A stretch of 32,458 nt of DNA from CAUYUA01 sp963575675 (GTDB taxonomy: Bacteria > Pseudomonadota > Alphaproteobacteria > Azospirillales > Azospirillaceae): NCBI GenBank assembly GCA_963575675.1, contig CAUYUA010000222.1, positions 1 to 32,458 on the forward strand, given 5' to 3'. This document shows positions 16,061 to 23,163 of the stretch, piece by piece. The translations under genes and the position numbers were made by a program. Within the stretch, counting starts at the first letter, position 1; every line of letters starts with the position of its first letter. The notes under the pieces are model-generated. The model saw only the letters and a program-made list of their open reading frames with translations, was not told where the DNA came from and did not search any database.

Positions 16061-16490
16061 ATGAAAAAGTTAAACCAAAAAAATTCAGACATTAGAAGAG
16101 GTCGCAATGTATTTTATGCGTCCTATGTCCTTTTGGTCTTCGTTACGAAATGCCGATATGACATATTGAATGAGCACTTACTGAAGATTATTCGTGATTG
16201 TTGTAGAGAGATATGTTTAGGTTCCGTATCTATATAGAAAGAATTCAATGGAGAAGATGGCCATATTCACTTACCTATAGAATATCCTCCTATAGTCTGG
16301 TTATCGAAATTTGGCAAACAGCTTCAGAGGAGTTTCTTCGCGTGTTTTGCGTAAAGAAAGCCTTTTAGGACTCAAACCAAGACTGTGGGACGACCACTTG
16401 TGGAGCCCATCATATTTTGTTGCTTCTTGTGGTGGAGCGCCGTTGGAAATCGTGAAAGAATCGAGAATCAACAAAAATCGCCGCAAACTT
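16061..16490 (+). pseudogene. Decayed IS200/IS605-family TnpA transposase
   Basis: Three successive frames give the ordered parts of a Y1-HUH transposase. From the ATG at 16061: DIRRGRNVFYASYVLLVFVTK, a good match to the TnpA N-terminus. From about 16240: EFNGEDGHIHLPIEYPP, containing the HxH metal site at 16262-16270. From about 16315: FRGVSSRVLRKES, then DDHLWSPSYFVASCGGAPLEIVK. The nucleophilic tyrosine expected just after EIVK(Q) is absent (ESRINKN instead), and an in-frame stop follows the first segment. The element is dead. It lies directly in front of paralogue 2. Confidence 0.85.
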
Positions 16491-16522
16491 GACACTAGAA
16501 TCATATCAAATGAGAAAATATT

Positions 16523-17731
16523 ATGACAAAAACATCCTTCACAAATAAGATAGTTCTCAATCGATCGAAAAAAGACCTTACAGAAGAAAGACGAGATTCT
16601 ATTTTAAGAGAAGTGCGTATCCACCGCATGTGGTTGAACGGAAAAAGCACGCATCAAGCAAATCTAGAATTTTCAGACATGTCCGGCCTCAATCTTGATG
16701 GTGTGGACTTGAGTTCTGCGGCGCTTACCGGAGTCAATTTAGCAAAGTCAAGTCTTCGCGACGCCAAATTCATGAATGCGACTCTCGTCGGCGCCGATTT
16801 TGAAGAGGCTGATCTTACCGGCGCTAATTTAACCGGCGCCGATCTTCGCGGCGCCAATTTTCACCGCGCTCATTTGACAAACGCTCTTTTGCGCGGAGCA
16901 GATCTATGTACGAAAGTCATAAAAATAACAACGGAAGAGGGTGTGACAAACACTCAGACAACGCCGACTATCCTGACGGAAGCCAACCTAGAACGAGCAG
17001 TTTTATATCAAGCTAAGCTCGCTGGATGCGACTTCACAGGCGCAGACCTTGCGGAGGCGAATTTAGCCGGCGCCGATCTTTCCGGAGCCGTCATGATCGG
17101 CGCCGATCTCCATTGCACACAACTGAACGGCGCCAATATGACCGGCGCCGTTATCGACGTCGCCATGCTTGATGGCGATAGTGCAAAAACGATCGCCGCA
17201 ATTGGCGGCGCCGTTCTTCCAACTTACCAACGGCTGACGGTCGACGAGTTTGTCAAAGCCATTCAAGCGCACGAGCAGTGGGTTAAAAGCGCCGGCGCAA
17301 TCGGTAAACGTCTTGATTTGGACCGCATAGACATTCCGGCCGTAAAAATGACGGGGCGCAATCTGGCCGGTTGTCGATTGCGCCGATGTCGAATCAATAC
17401 TAGTGAGTGGTTGGGCGTCGATCTCAGCATGGCCGATCTCTCCTATACGGACATGACCAATATTTGCTTGAAAAACAGCAAGCTTCGTGGAGCAACTTTA
17501 CGTCGCGCCAATCTTACCGCCGCCAACCTCTCATCGGTTATCTTCGACGCCTTGCCTTTGGCCCACGGCGATAAAGTTTGGCCGACAAATTTAGAAGGAG
17601 CGCTCTTGACCGGAGTGAATTTCTCCGGCTCCTCTATGGACGGCGTCATTCTCCGGAAATGCGATCTTACCGGCTGCAACTTCACCTCCGTCTCAATTCG
17701 AAACGCCGACTTCGAAGGTGCAAGAAGATGA
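16523..17731 (+). CDS. Two-module pentapeptide-repeat protein (paralogue 2)
   Basis: This 402-residue pentapeptide-repeat solenoid has the same two-module plan as its neighbours but is clearly diverged. The first HxxW motif is H34/W37 (RIHRMWLNGKS), the second is near residue 250 (QAHEQWVKSAGAIGKRLDLD). Pentapeptide runs such as ANLTGADLRGANFHRA fill the space between, with a Thr-rich insertion (KVIKITTEEGVTNTQTTPT) at about residues 133-151. The ending WPTNLEGALLTGVNF to ADFEGARR aligns with the ends of the other two. Only a weak ribosome site is visible. The gene is 12 bases from paralogue 3 and probably co-transcribed; the transposase relic just upstream may have changed its promoter. Function unknown. 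Confidence 0.85.
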   Translation: MTKTSFTNKIVLNRSKKDLTEERRDSILREVRIHRMWLNGKSTHQANLEFSDMSGLNLDGVDLSSAALTGVNLAKSSLRDAKFMNATLVGADFEEADLTGANLTGADLRGANFHRAHLTNALLRGADLCTKVIKITTEEGVTNTQTTPTILTEANLERAVLYQAKLAGCDFTGADLAEANLAGADLSGAVMIGADLHCTQLNGANMTGAVIDVAMLDGDSAKTIAAIGGAVLPTYQRLTVDEFVKAIQAHEQWVKSAGAIGKRLDLDRIDIPAVKMTGRNLAGCRLRRCRINTSEWLGVDLSMADLSYTDMTNICLKNSKLRGATLRRANLTAANLSSVIFDALPLAHGDKVWPTNLEGALLTGVNFSGSSMDGVILRKCDLTGCNFTSVSIRNADFEGARR

Positions 17732-17743
17732 TGAGAGCGCAAG

Positions 17744-18925
17744 ATGAACGATATTAATAAAAATAAAGAAAATATACGACGTGAAGTCAAAGCGGATTTC
17801 ATCGATATCAAAGGAGAAATACAACTTCATCAGCGTTGGCTTCAACAACGAGGCGGCCGACGGGCGGAATTGCAGTTTCGAGACTTATCAGGTTTTCATT
17901 TGGCCGGAATTAATCTTAGTCGCGCTCATCTGAAAGGCGTTTCTCTGGTCGCCGCCAATCTTGTGAAAGCAAATCTTTCTTACGCCGACCTCATGGGCGC
18001 CGACTTAGAAGGCGCCAATCTGACGCAAGCCAACTTATCGGGATGTGATCTGCGCGGCGCCAACTTGCACAGCGCTCTTGTAACCGGAGTCAATCTACAA
18101 AACGCCGATTTACGATCCGCGATATTGGACCCATCCAAGTTTTACGGTCGCACCGGCGGGGCCGCCGATCTCACGGAAGCTCAGCTTAATAAGGCCCTTT
18201 TTAATAAAGCAAAGCTCTCGGGATGCAATTTTTCCGGCGCAGACCTGTTGGAGGCCGACTTCAGCAACGCTCATATGGCCGGAGCCGTACTAATCGGCGT
18301 TAATCTCGAAGGCGTTTGTTTTCAAGACGCCGTTTTGGACAAAGCCATTGTCGACGCCGGAACTCTGGCGAGTTGCGGAGAAGACACTTTGCCGCTGATG
18401 AAAGTCACAGTTCGCCCTAATTATGTGCCGATGACAAACAGCGACTTTCTTACTTTGGTCGATAAACACGAGGATTGGCTTCAAAGCTCTGGTCAAGACG
18501 GCAATCGCTTGGAAATGGACTCGATCGCAATTCCCGCCGTCAATTTGACAAAACGCGATTTAGCAGGAGCGCAATTAAGACGTTGTCAGATCAACGGTGG
18601 AGTGTGGACGGAAACCGATCTCAGCATGAGTGATTTCGCCTACTCCGACATGTCGGGACTAAAATTAAAAAAATGTGACCTGCGTGGCGCCAATTTGCGC
18701 CGCGTCGTGCTTTTTAACGCCGATCTCAGTGAATCACTCTTCGATAAATTTGCAATCGAAGACGACAACGGATGGCCGACCAATCTGGAAGGCGCTGTTT
18801 TACGCAACGCCAACCTAACGCGAGCATCTTTTAACGGCGCAATTTTGCGCTCCGCCGATATGACGGGATGCATTATTCAAGGCATTCGATTGCGAGACGC
18901 CGATTTAACCGGAACTAAGCGATGA
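17744..18925 (+). CDS. Two-module pentapeptide-repeat protein (paralogue 3)
   Basis: At 393 residues it aligns without notable gaps to paralogue 1, about two-thirds identical by eye, including the long shared block IKGEI(N/Q)LHQRW and the linker LVDKHEDWLQSSG. HxxW motifs are at H29/W32 and about H242/W245. The start ATG is preceded by GAGAG at 8 bases. The two are separated by the hemerythrin/406-residue segment and paralogue 2, so either paralogue 1 or 3 moved, or the intervening genes were inserted between tandem copies. No enzyme domain, signal peptide or membrane segment. Known pentapeptide proteins include DNA mimics and scaffolds; nothing here assigns one of these roles. Confidence 0.85.
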   Translation: MNDINKNKENIRREVKADFIDIKGEIQLHQRWLQQRGGRRAELQFRDLSGFHLAGINLSRAHLKGVSLVAANLVKANLSYADLMGADLEGANLTQANLSGCDLRGANLHSALVTGVNLQNADLRSAILDPSKFYGRTGGAADLTEAQLNKALFNKAKLSGCNFSGADLLEADFSNAHMAGAVLIGVNLEGVCFQDAVLDKAIVDAGTLASCGEDTLPLMKVTVRPNYVPMTNSDFLTLVDKHEDWLQSSGQDGNRLEMDSIAIPAVNLTKRDLAGAQLRRCQINGGVWTETDLSMSDFAYSDMSGLKLKKCDLRGANLRRVVLFNADLSESLFDKFAIEDDNGWPTNLEGAVLRNANLTRASFNGAILRSADMTGCIIQGIRLRDADLTGTKR

Positions 18926-18951
18926 TTGAGATGCTTTTATTCGCTTGTTCG

Positions 18952-19016
18952 GTAAGCGTTCTTTTTACTGTATTTTTTATGCTAACGATCAGATGAAAGA
19001 ATGGCTGACCTAAAAC
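18952..19016 (+). repeat. Dispersed repeat type A, copy 1
   Basis: It begins GTAAGCGTTCT and continues, after a variable stretch, as TATGCTAACGATCAGATGAA then AGAATGGCTGACCTAAAA. The same sequence with few differences recurs at 32258-32322. Here it abuts the end of an ISAs1-type transposase remnant, so it may be an insertion-sequence end. Confidence 0.75.
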
Positions 19017-19039
19017 GTTAGGAGAATCGGGTGAAAGAA

Positions 19040-19278
19040 TCATATGGCGATAAGACTTGCGAGGAAGTCCTCATCCCATGAGGCGGCCTTACGACGCAGG
19101 CGCAGGGACTCCTTGGTAGAGGTTCTCCTGAATAGATTGACCGCAATGTGATTTATGGTTGTGAAGTTGGCGGGTGCGTTATCGGTGTGGACCCGACATT
19201 CGTTATCGCGGAAAGTCATATCCAAAACTCAGTGGAGACTGTTCTCGATGGCCCAGTGACTTCGGATAATCGGACCAC
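19040..19278 (-). pseudogene. ISAs1-family transposase remnant (C-terminus)
   Basis: Reading leftwards from 19278: IIRSHWAIENSLH, a stop codon in place of the conserved Trp, then VLDMTFRDNECRVHTDNAPA, NFTTINHIAVNLFRR and RLRRKAASWDEDFLASLI. This is the conserved DDE-domain end of ISAs1 (H-repeat) transposases, where the motif is HWxIENxLHWVLDxxFxED. The N-terminal two-thirds of the transposase is missing and the nonsense codon confirms decay. Confidence 0.9.
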
Positions 19279-19281
19279 AAA

Positions 19282-19309
19282 TGTTGGTGTGCCATGTCTT
19301 CTGTAAATT
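19282..19309 (+). repeat. 28-base direct repeat, unit 1
   Basis: TGTTGGTGTGCCATGTCTTC then TGTAAATT is nearly the same as the segment at 19992-20019. It abuts the transposase remnant. The pair may mark a duplicated or split segment. Confidence 0.65.
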
Positions 19310-19425
19310 CAAGGTTTGCGACGATATAATCCTGCAAAGCAGTCCATAAGGCTGAAGGCGCGAAGCGTCCGAAGAGTGGAAAGCGTCATAGCAGTGTCTC
19401 TATATCGGCCAACCAGATCAAGGCG

Positions 19426-19641
19426 TTGCCGAGCGGTTCTTACGCTGTGGTGATCACCAGCATGCATTTTTATGAGATTTCTGCTCAACTTCGCCACAAT
19501 GGGATTTCTGATGTTTGGAACGGGCATCCGTTTATCATGGAAGTGATTGAACGCCGTCGTCATCGCGGCGCCATGATCCAGCTTGCTTGCGTTGTTGTGG
19601 GTGTTGCGACGCTTGCCCTTGTCGTGTTTGGAAAGTTTTAG
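19426..19641 (+). CDS. Small membrane protein, possibly 5'-truncated
   Basis: The frame reads LPSGSYAVVITSMHFYEISA, then NGHPFIMEVIERRRHRGAM, then a C-terminal membrane segment (IQLACVVVGVATLALVVFG). Codon choice looks like real coding sequence. The same frame is open leftwards to about 19331 (KAEGAKRPKSGKRHSSVS) without a clear start, so the 5' end may have been lost to the insertion-sequence debris. Tail-anchored topology is likely. No family recognised. Confidence 0.4.
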   Translation: MPSGSYAVVITSMHFYEISAQLRHNGISDVWNGHPFIMEVIERRRHRGAMIQLACVVVGVATLALVVFGKF

Positions 19642-19780
19642 ACCGTGTGTCTTTGATCGGTTGAAGCGGGAGTGAGATGAAAGCTGTTTCTTGTCTCTGC
19701 GAAGCGCTTTTCAGTTTCTGGAATTAAACTTATCGGAGGCGAATCCGTCATAATTATAAAGACGGCCGCCGAAAACGACA

Positions 19781-19808
19781 ACGGCGCCATTGCCAGGAAT
19801 GGCGCCGT
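19781..19808 (+). terminator. Strong hairpin, probable terminator
   Basis: ACGGCGCCATT and its exact inverse AATGGCGCCGT form an 11-base GC-rich stem with a 6-base loop, followed by CTCGATTTTG, which gives only a short T-run. It may end transcription of the small membrane protein gene. Confidence 0.6.
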
Positions 19809-19827
19809 CTCGATTTTGATCTTCCCC

Positions 19828-19880
19828 GTAAGCGTTCTTCCGCCCCCACCTTGTTAAACGTCATTTAATACGCCAAACTT
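19828..19880 (+). repeat. Dispersed repeat type B, copy 1
   Basis: It starts with the same GTAAGCGTTCT as type A, then CCGCCCCCACCTTGTTAAAC and CATTTAATACGCCAAACTT. A close copy lies at 32405-32458. In both places a type A copy precedes it in the same orientation. Confidence 0.7.
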
Positions 19881-19991
19881 GCCTATCGCGCGCGCAGGAT
19901 GGACAAAAATCTGGGTGATGGGAGAGTGGCTTGTGCGACTTTCGCGCACACGATGGTATAGTCGAGGCAAATAGCTCAGATCAGAGATCCT

Positions 19992-20019
19992 TGTTGGTGT
20001 ACCATGTTTTCTGTAAAAT
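19992..20019 (+). repeat. 28-base direct repeat, unit 2
   Basis: TGTTGGTGTACCATGTTTTC then TGTAAAAT matches the segment at 19282-19309 with few differences. This copy contains the ATG of the small ORF at 20004. Confidence 0.65.
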
Positions 20020-20249
20020 TGATGCTCGAACCTCTCGCTTTGGGGATCGCCCTGTCGATCTTGTGGTATAATTTTTTACGCATTCCTGTCAAAACTTGCG
20101 AGAACTATACCCAATTCAAGCCTTTGTTAGCAGCGCTTAACTTGATAAGAAGGAGAAAAACACTTGCTTTCTGTGCCGATATAGGTTCTTCTTCGGGAAT
20201 GATTTGCGGCTGCTTTTTATTAGAAGAAAACAAAAGGTATTTCATTTAG
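20004..20249 (+). CDS. Small hypothetical ORF
   Basis: This 81-codon frame has a hydrophobic start (MLEPLALGIALSILWYNFL) that could be a membrane segment and a Cys-containing C-terminus (ICGCFLLEENK). No ribosome site of note and no recognisable family. Its start lies within a duplicated 28-base repeat in a region full of mobile-element debris, so it may not be a genuine gene. Confidence 0.25.
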   Translation: MFSVKLMLEPLALGIALSILWYNFLRIPVKTCENYTQFKPLLAALNLIRRRKTLAFCADIGSSSGMICGCFLLEENKRYFI

Positions 20250-20338
20250 AGCGCTCGAATCAAGATGACAGAACATCGTCTTGGTTTTTAAGAAAAACGC
20301 ATTCGTGGATCGAATCATAATATTAAAGGTTGTGTATT

Positions 20339-21205
20339 ATGCGATATCAGGATGAAGACGGAACTTTAATTACTTTATATCAACGTAATGAGCGCGTTGG
20401 AGGGCTTGTCTGGGGAGTGAGACAAGCCGTTGAAGATATATTTATTTCACGTCATGTTATTGTTCGTCTGTTTTGGCGTGATTTTGTGGAGCAATTTCGT
20501 CAAAAAATGCTCGGATATTTTTGGGCTTTGTTAAATCCATTGTTTGGAATTACAAGTTTTATCTTTTTTTTCTTCGTCGGCGTCCTGAAACCAGGTGAAG
20601 GTGAGATTCCATTTGTAATCTATGCTTTGGTTGGGAGCACAATTTGGGGATGTCTTCCCGGCGCTATGGGAGTCGTCAGTGGCGGGCTTCAAGCCCAAAG
20701 CGATCTCGTTATGCGAACACGGATTCCTAAACTCGCTTTGGCTGTTAGTTCTCTATCCGGTCTGTTTTATGGCATTTTTGTCAGTATGGGAACGATGACG
20801 ATCTTTTTTTTGATTGTCGGTGTTACGCCTTCCATTTGGTTTTTTGCTTATCCTGTATTAGTTTTGCCTATGGTGCTTTTGGGAACTGCGATGGGATTGG
20901 TTTTGTCCGTACTTGGACCAATTGCACGCGATATAATTCCTATAACAGGCCATGCTCTTTCTTTTGTTATGTATATTACTCCTGTCATATATACTCCATC
21001 CACCATTCAAAATCGTTTTATTAAGGCATTGATTGAATGGAATCCTATTACCTACTTAGTTGATGTTCCTCGCTCTTTAATCTGTCTCGGGCATACGGTA
21101 AATTCCAACGCGTATTTGTTCGTTGCAGTGACAACAATATTCTTTATCGTTGTTGGACTACGTGTTTTCTATTTACTTGAAGATATGGTCGCGGAGCGCC
21201 TGTAA
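20339..21205 (+). CDS. wzm: Polysaccharide ABC transporter permease (Wzm-like)
   Basis: This is an ABC-2 type permease of 288 residues with about six membrane segments. The characteristic N-terminal LFWRDFVEQFRQKMLGYFWALLNPL precedes the first, and the others include SFIFFFFVGVL and GTMTIFFLIVGV. The C-terminal ITPVIYTPSTI and EWNPITYLVDVPRSL are typical of O-antigen and capsule exporters. Start ATG 20339 follows AAAGG at 9 bases; a GTG at 20330 is too close to that site. The stop overlaps the ATP-binding partner gene by one base. It would export an undecaprenyl-linked glycan across the inner membrane and heads the polysaccharide cluster. Confidence 0.92.
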   Translation: MRYQDEDGTLITLYQRNERVGGLVWGVRQAVEDIFISRHVIVRLFWRDFVEQFRQKMLGYFWALLNPLFGITSFIFFFFVGVLKPGEGEIPFVIYALVGSTIWGCLPGAMGVVSGGLQAQSDLVMRTRIPKLALAVSSLSGLFYGIFVSMGTMTIFFLIVGVTPSIWFFAYPVLVLPMVLLGTAMGLVLSVLGPIARDIIPITGHALSFVMYITPVIYTPSTIQNRFIKALIEWNPITYLVDVPRSLICLGHTVNSNAYLFVAVTTIFFIVVGLRVFYLLEDMVAERL

Positions 21206-22536
21206 TGAGTAAGCTGGCTTTGGTCGTCGAAGGCCTAGGTAAAAAATTTGGGTTGACGCTGCGAAGTGCGCTTAAATATGGTCTGATTGACAGTGTTCGT
21301 CGGATGGTGGGACGGGACTCTGATCCCACACTTCGTTCTGGAGAGTTTTGGGCTCTTAAGGATGTTAGTTTCTCACTTAAACCAGGAGACGCCTTAGGTA
21401 TTATGGGTGTTAATGGTTCAGGAAAAACAACACTCTTGAGAATCTTGAATGGCACCTACTCTCCCGATACAGGCAAAGTAGAACTCAGGGGACGAATTGG
21501 CGCACTCATCGCCGCAGGAGCCGGGTTTTCTCCGATGCATAGCGGCAAAGAAAATGTTTATATTAGCGGCACATTATTGGGAATGACGCCTCGTCAAATC
21601 AAAGCTCGTTTCGACGAGATCGTCGCATTTGCCGAACTTGGTGAATTCATCGATATGCCTGTGCGGAATTATTCCAGCGGTATGAGCGTCCGTTTGGGAT
21701 TTGCAATTGCCGTCATCGGCACTCCGGATATACTGTTGGTGGATGAGGTGTTGGCCGTTGGGGACATTGCGTTCCAGAAGAAGTGCTTTGAACGCATTCA
21801 AGAAATGCGCAAACAAGGCACAACCATTCTTCTGGTTTCACATGCGCCGAGCGCTATATGGTCAATCTGCAACAAAGGATTGAATCTCAATCATGGATGC
21901 TCGATTGGAATCACCTCGGTCGAAGATGCTTGCCGCACTTATGAAGATAATAATTTTCGAACTCGCGCTCAAGCTGCCGTCGCCGAAGAAAGCTCGAAGG
22001 TCTTTTTGCCAAAAGACTATGGCGGAACCCGTGGAGGTAGCGGAGGAGCGCTGATTAAACAGATTGATGTGCTCGACGGCGACGGACACCCTATTGAAGA
22101 GCATACCTATGGTCGGGATTTTGTTTTGCGCTGTTACATATGGACGAGAGAACGGATCGATAAATGTATTCTTCGCGTACTTGTTGACTCTGATATCCAT
22201 AAAGCTATATCTATAATAGATAATTATGAGGTTCATCATCGCTTTATAGATATTGCTGCTGGAGAGCACACGATTGATATCATCATCCGAAGACCTTGTC
22301 TTCGTCCTGGAGTATACACATTCGGCGGCTCCCTTATTCACCGTGATGTTGGGGTTCATTTGTTTTTTGAGCATAATCAAGCCCACCTAACTATAATACA
22401 CCCAAAAGAAATATTTTTTTATGCAGAGCATCGAGCCTCTATTCAATTGAACACAGAATACCGTAATGCGTCTTGGGCCAAGGAAGACACAGAACGACCC
22501 AAGAGGATCTCTTATACCGTCGAGCCTATTGAATGA
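21205..22536 (+). CDS. wzt: Polysaccharide ABC transporter ATPase with C-terminal extension (Wzt-like)
   Basis: The ATPase partner of the permease: Walker A GVNGSGKT (68-75), signature YSSGMS (156-161), Walker B ILLVDE (176-181) and switch His213. At 443 residues it has a ~180-residue extension after the ATPase domain, containing beta strands such as IKQIDVLDGDGHPIEEH, VLRCYIWTRE and YTFGGSLIHRDVGVHLF. In Wzt of O8/O9a systems such a domain recognises the capped non-reducing end of the chain before export. It therefore suggests chain termination by a modification, for which methyltransferases are encoded downstream. Confidence 0.93.
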   Translation: MSKLALVVEGLGKKFGLTLRSALKYGLIDSVRRMVGRDSDPTLRSGEFWALKDVSFSLKPGDALGIMGVNGSGKTTLLRILNGTYSPDTGKVELRGRIGALIAAGAGFSPMHSGKENVYISGTLLGMTPRQIKARFDEIVAFAELGEFIDMPVRNYSSGMSVRLGFAIAVIGTPDILLVDEVLAVGDIAFQKKCFERIQEMRKQGTTILLVSHAPSAIWSICNKGLNLNHGCSIGITSVEDACRTYEDNNFRTRAQAAVAEESSKVFLPKDYGGTRGGSGGALIKQIDVLDGDGHPIEEHTYGRDFVLRCYIWTRERIDKCILRVLVDSDIHKAISIIDNYEVHHRFIDIAAGEHTIDIIIRRPCLRPGVYTFGGSLIHRDVGVHLFFEHNQAHLTIIHPKEIFFYAEHRASIQLNTEYRNASWAKEDTERPKRISYTVEPIE

Positions 22537-22596
22537 CCCATCACTCTCGACGGTATTCCGCTGCGACCACAGTGGTGCTCTTATGTACGTGGCCAG

Positions 22597-23163
22597 ATGC
22601 GCCGAACATTCGGCACGATGGTGTTCGATGGACTGGTTAAAGGGTGTGTCTTTCGTAGAGTTCTCACCGGCAAAAGTCGCTTCCGGAATGTCTCAAAGTT
22701 GTTGACACATTCCGCTACGACACAAGATACTCAGTTAAGAGGATGAAGATATTATATTGTCCCGTCTTTTCGACGACCGCTCCAACGGTTTGTATGTGGA
22801 TATCGGAGCACATTAATGAGTTACTTATTTATATATCCCATAAAGAATACGCTGAATACGGTTGATAAAGCGCTCGCTGAGAGTTACATCATCGATGGTT
22901 GGGAAAAGATCGGAGAGGTTGATGTTGTTCCCCTCGGCACGAAGATTGATCTACTGACTGTGGACGTAGAAGGGGAAGACTTGGCGGTTCTACGTTCCGG
23001 AGACTGGGAAAAATATCGCCCTGACGTTATCATCATTGAAGCGTTATCGACTCCACTCATGATGCTTTCGAATCATCCCGCGGTGCAGTTCCTGACGGAA
23101 CGAGGATATGAAGCCCGCTTCCGCCTCTTCAATTCCATCGTGTTCAGCAAGCTGGTGGCATAA
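22597..23163 (+). pseudogene. FkbM-family methyltransferase, frameshifted and internally deleted
   Basis: An N-terminal part (MRRTFGTMVFDGLVKGCVF, then RVLTGKSRF) is followed after a frame change near 22738 by DEDIILSRLFDDRSNGLYVD and IGAH, the start of the SAM-binding fold. Two stops and a jump at about 22812 lead to NTLNTVDKALAESYIIDGWE, and then LLTVDVEGEDLAVLRSGDWE and PDVIIIEAL, the C-terminal half. The middle third of the fold (the YLFYxxGWxGINID region) is missing. The ORF at 22816-23163 may still be translated but lacks the cofactor site. Its end overlaps the asnB start. A second, intact FkbM-type gene is at 26533. Confidence 0.8.

Noticed and set aside
19309..19563. 84-codon minus-strand frame considered as an extension of the ISAs1 transposase
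   Set aside because: Its sequence does not match the transposase upstream of the HWxIEN region, and the opposite strand looks more like coding sequence.
21862..22386. 174-codon minus-strand frame
   Set aside because: It overlaps the Wzt C-terminal domain in antisense and has no recognisable features.
22466..22705. 79-codon frame overlapping the end of wzt
   Set aside because: The remains of the FkbM protein are read in a different frame here, so this frame is a shadow.
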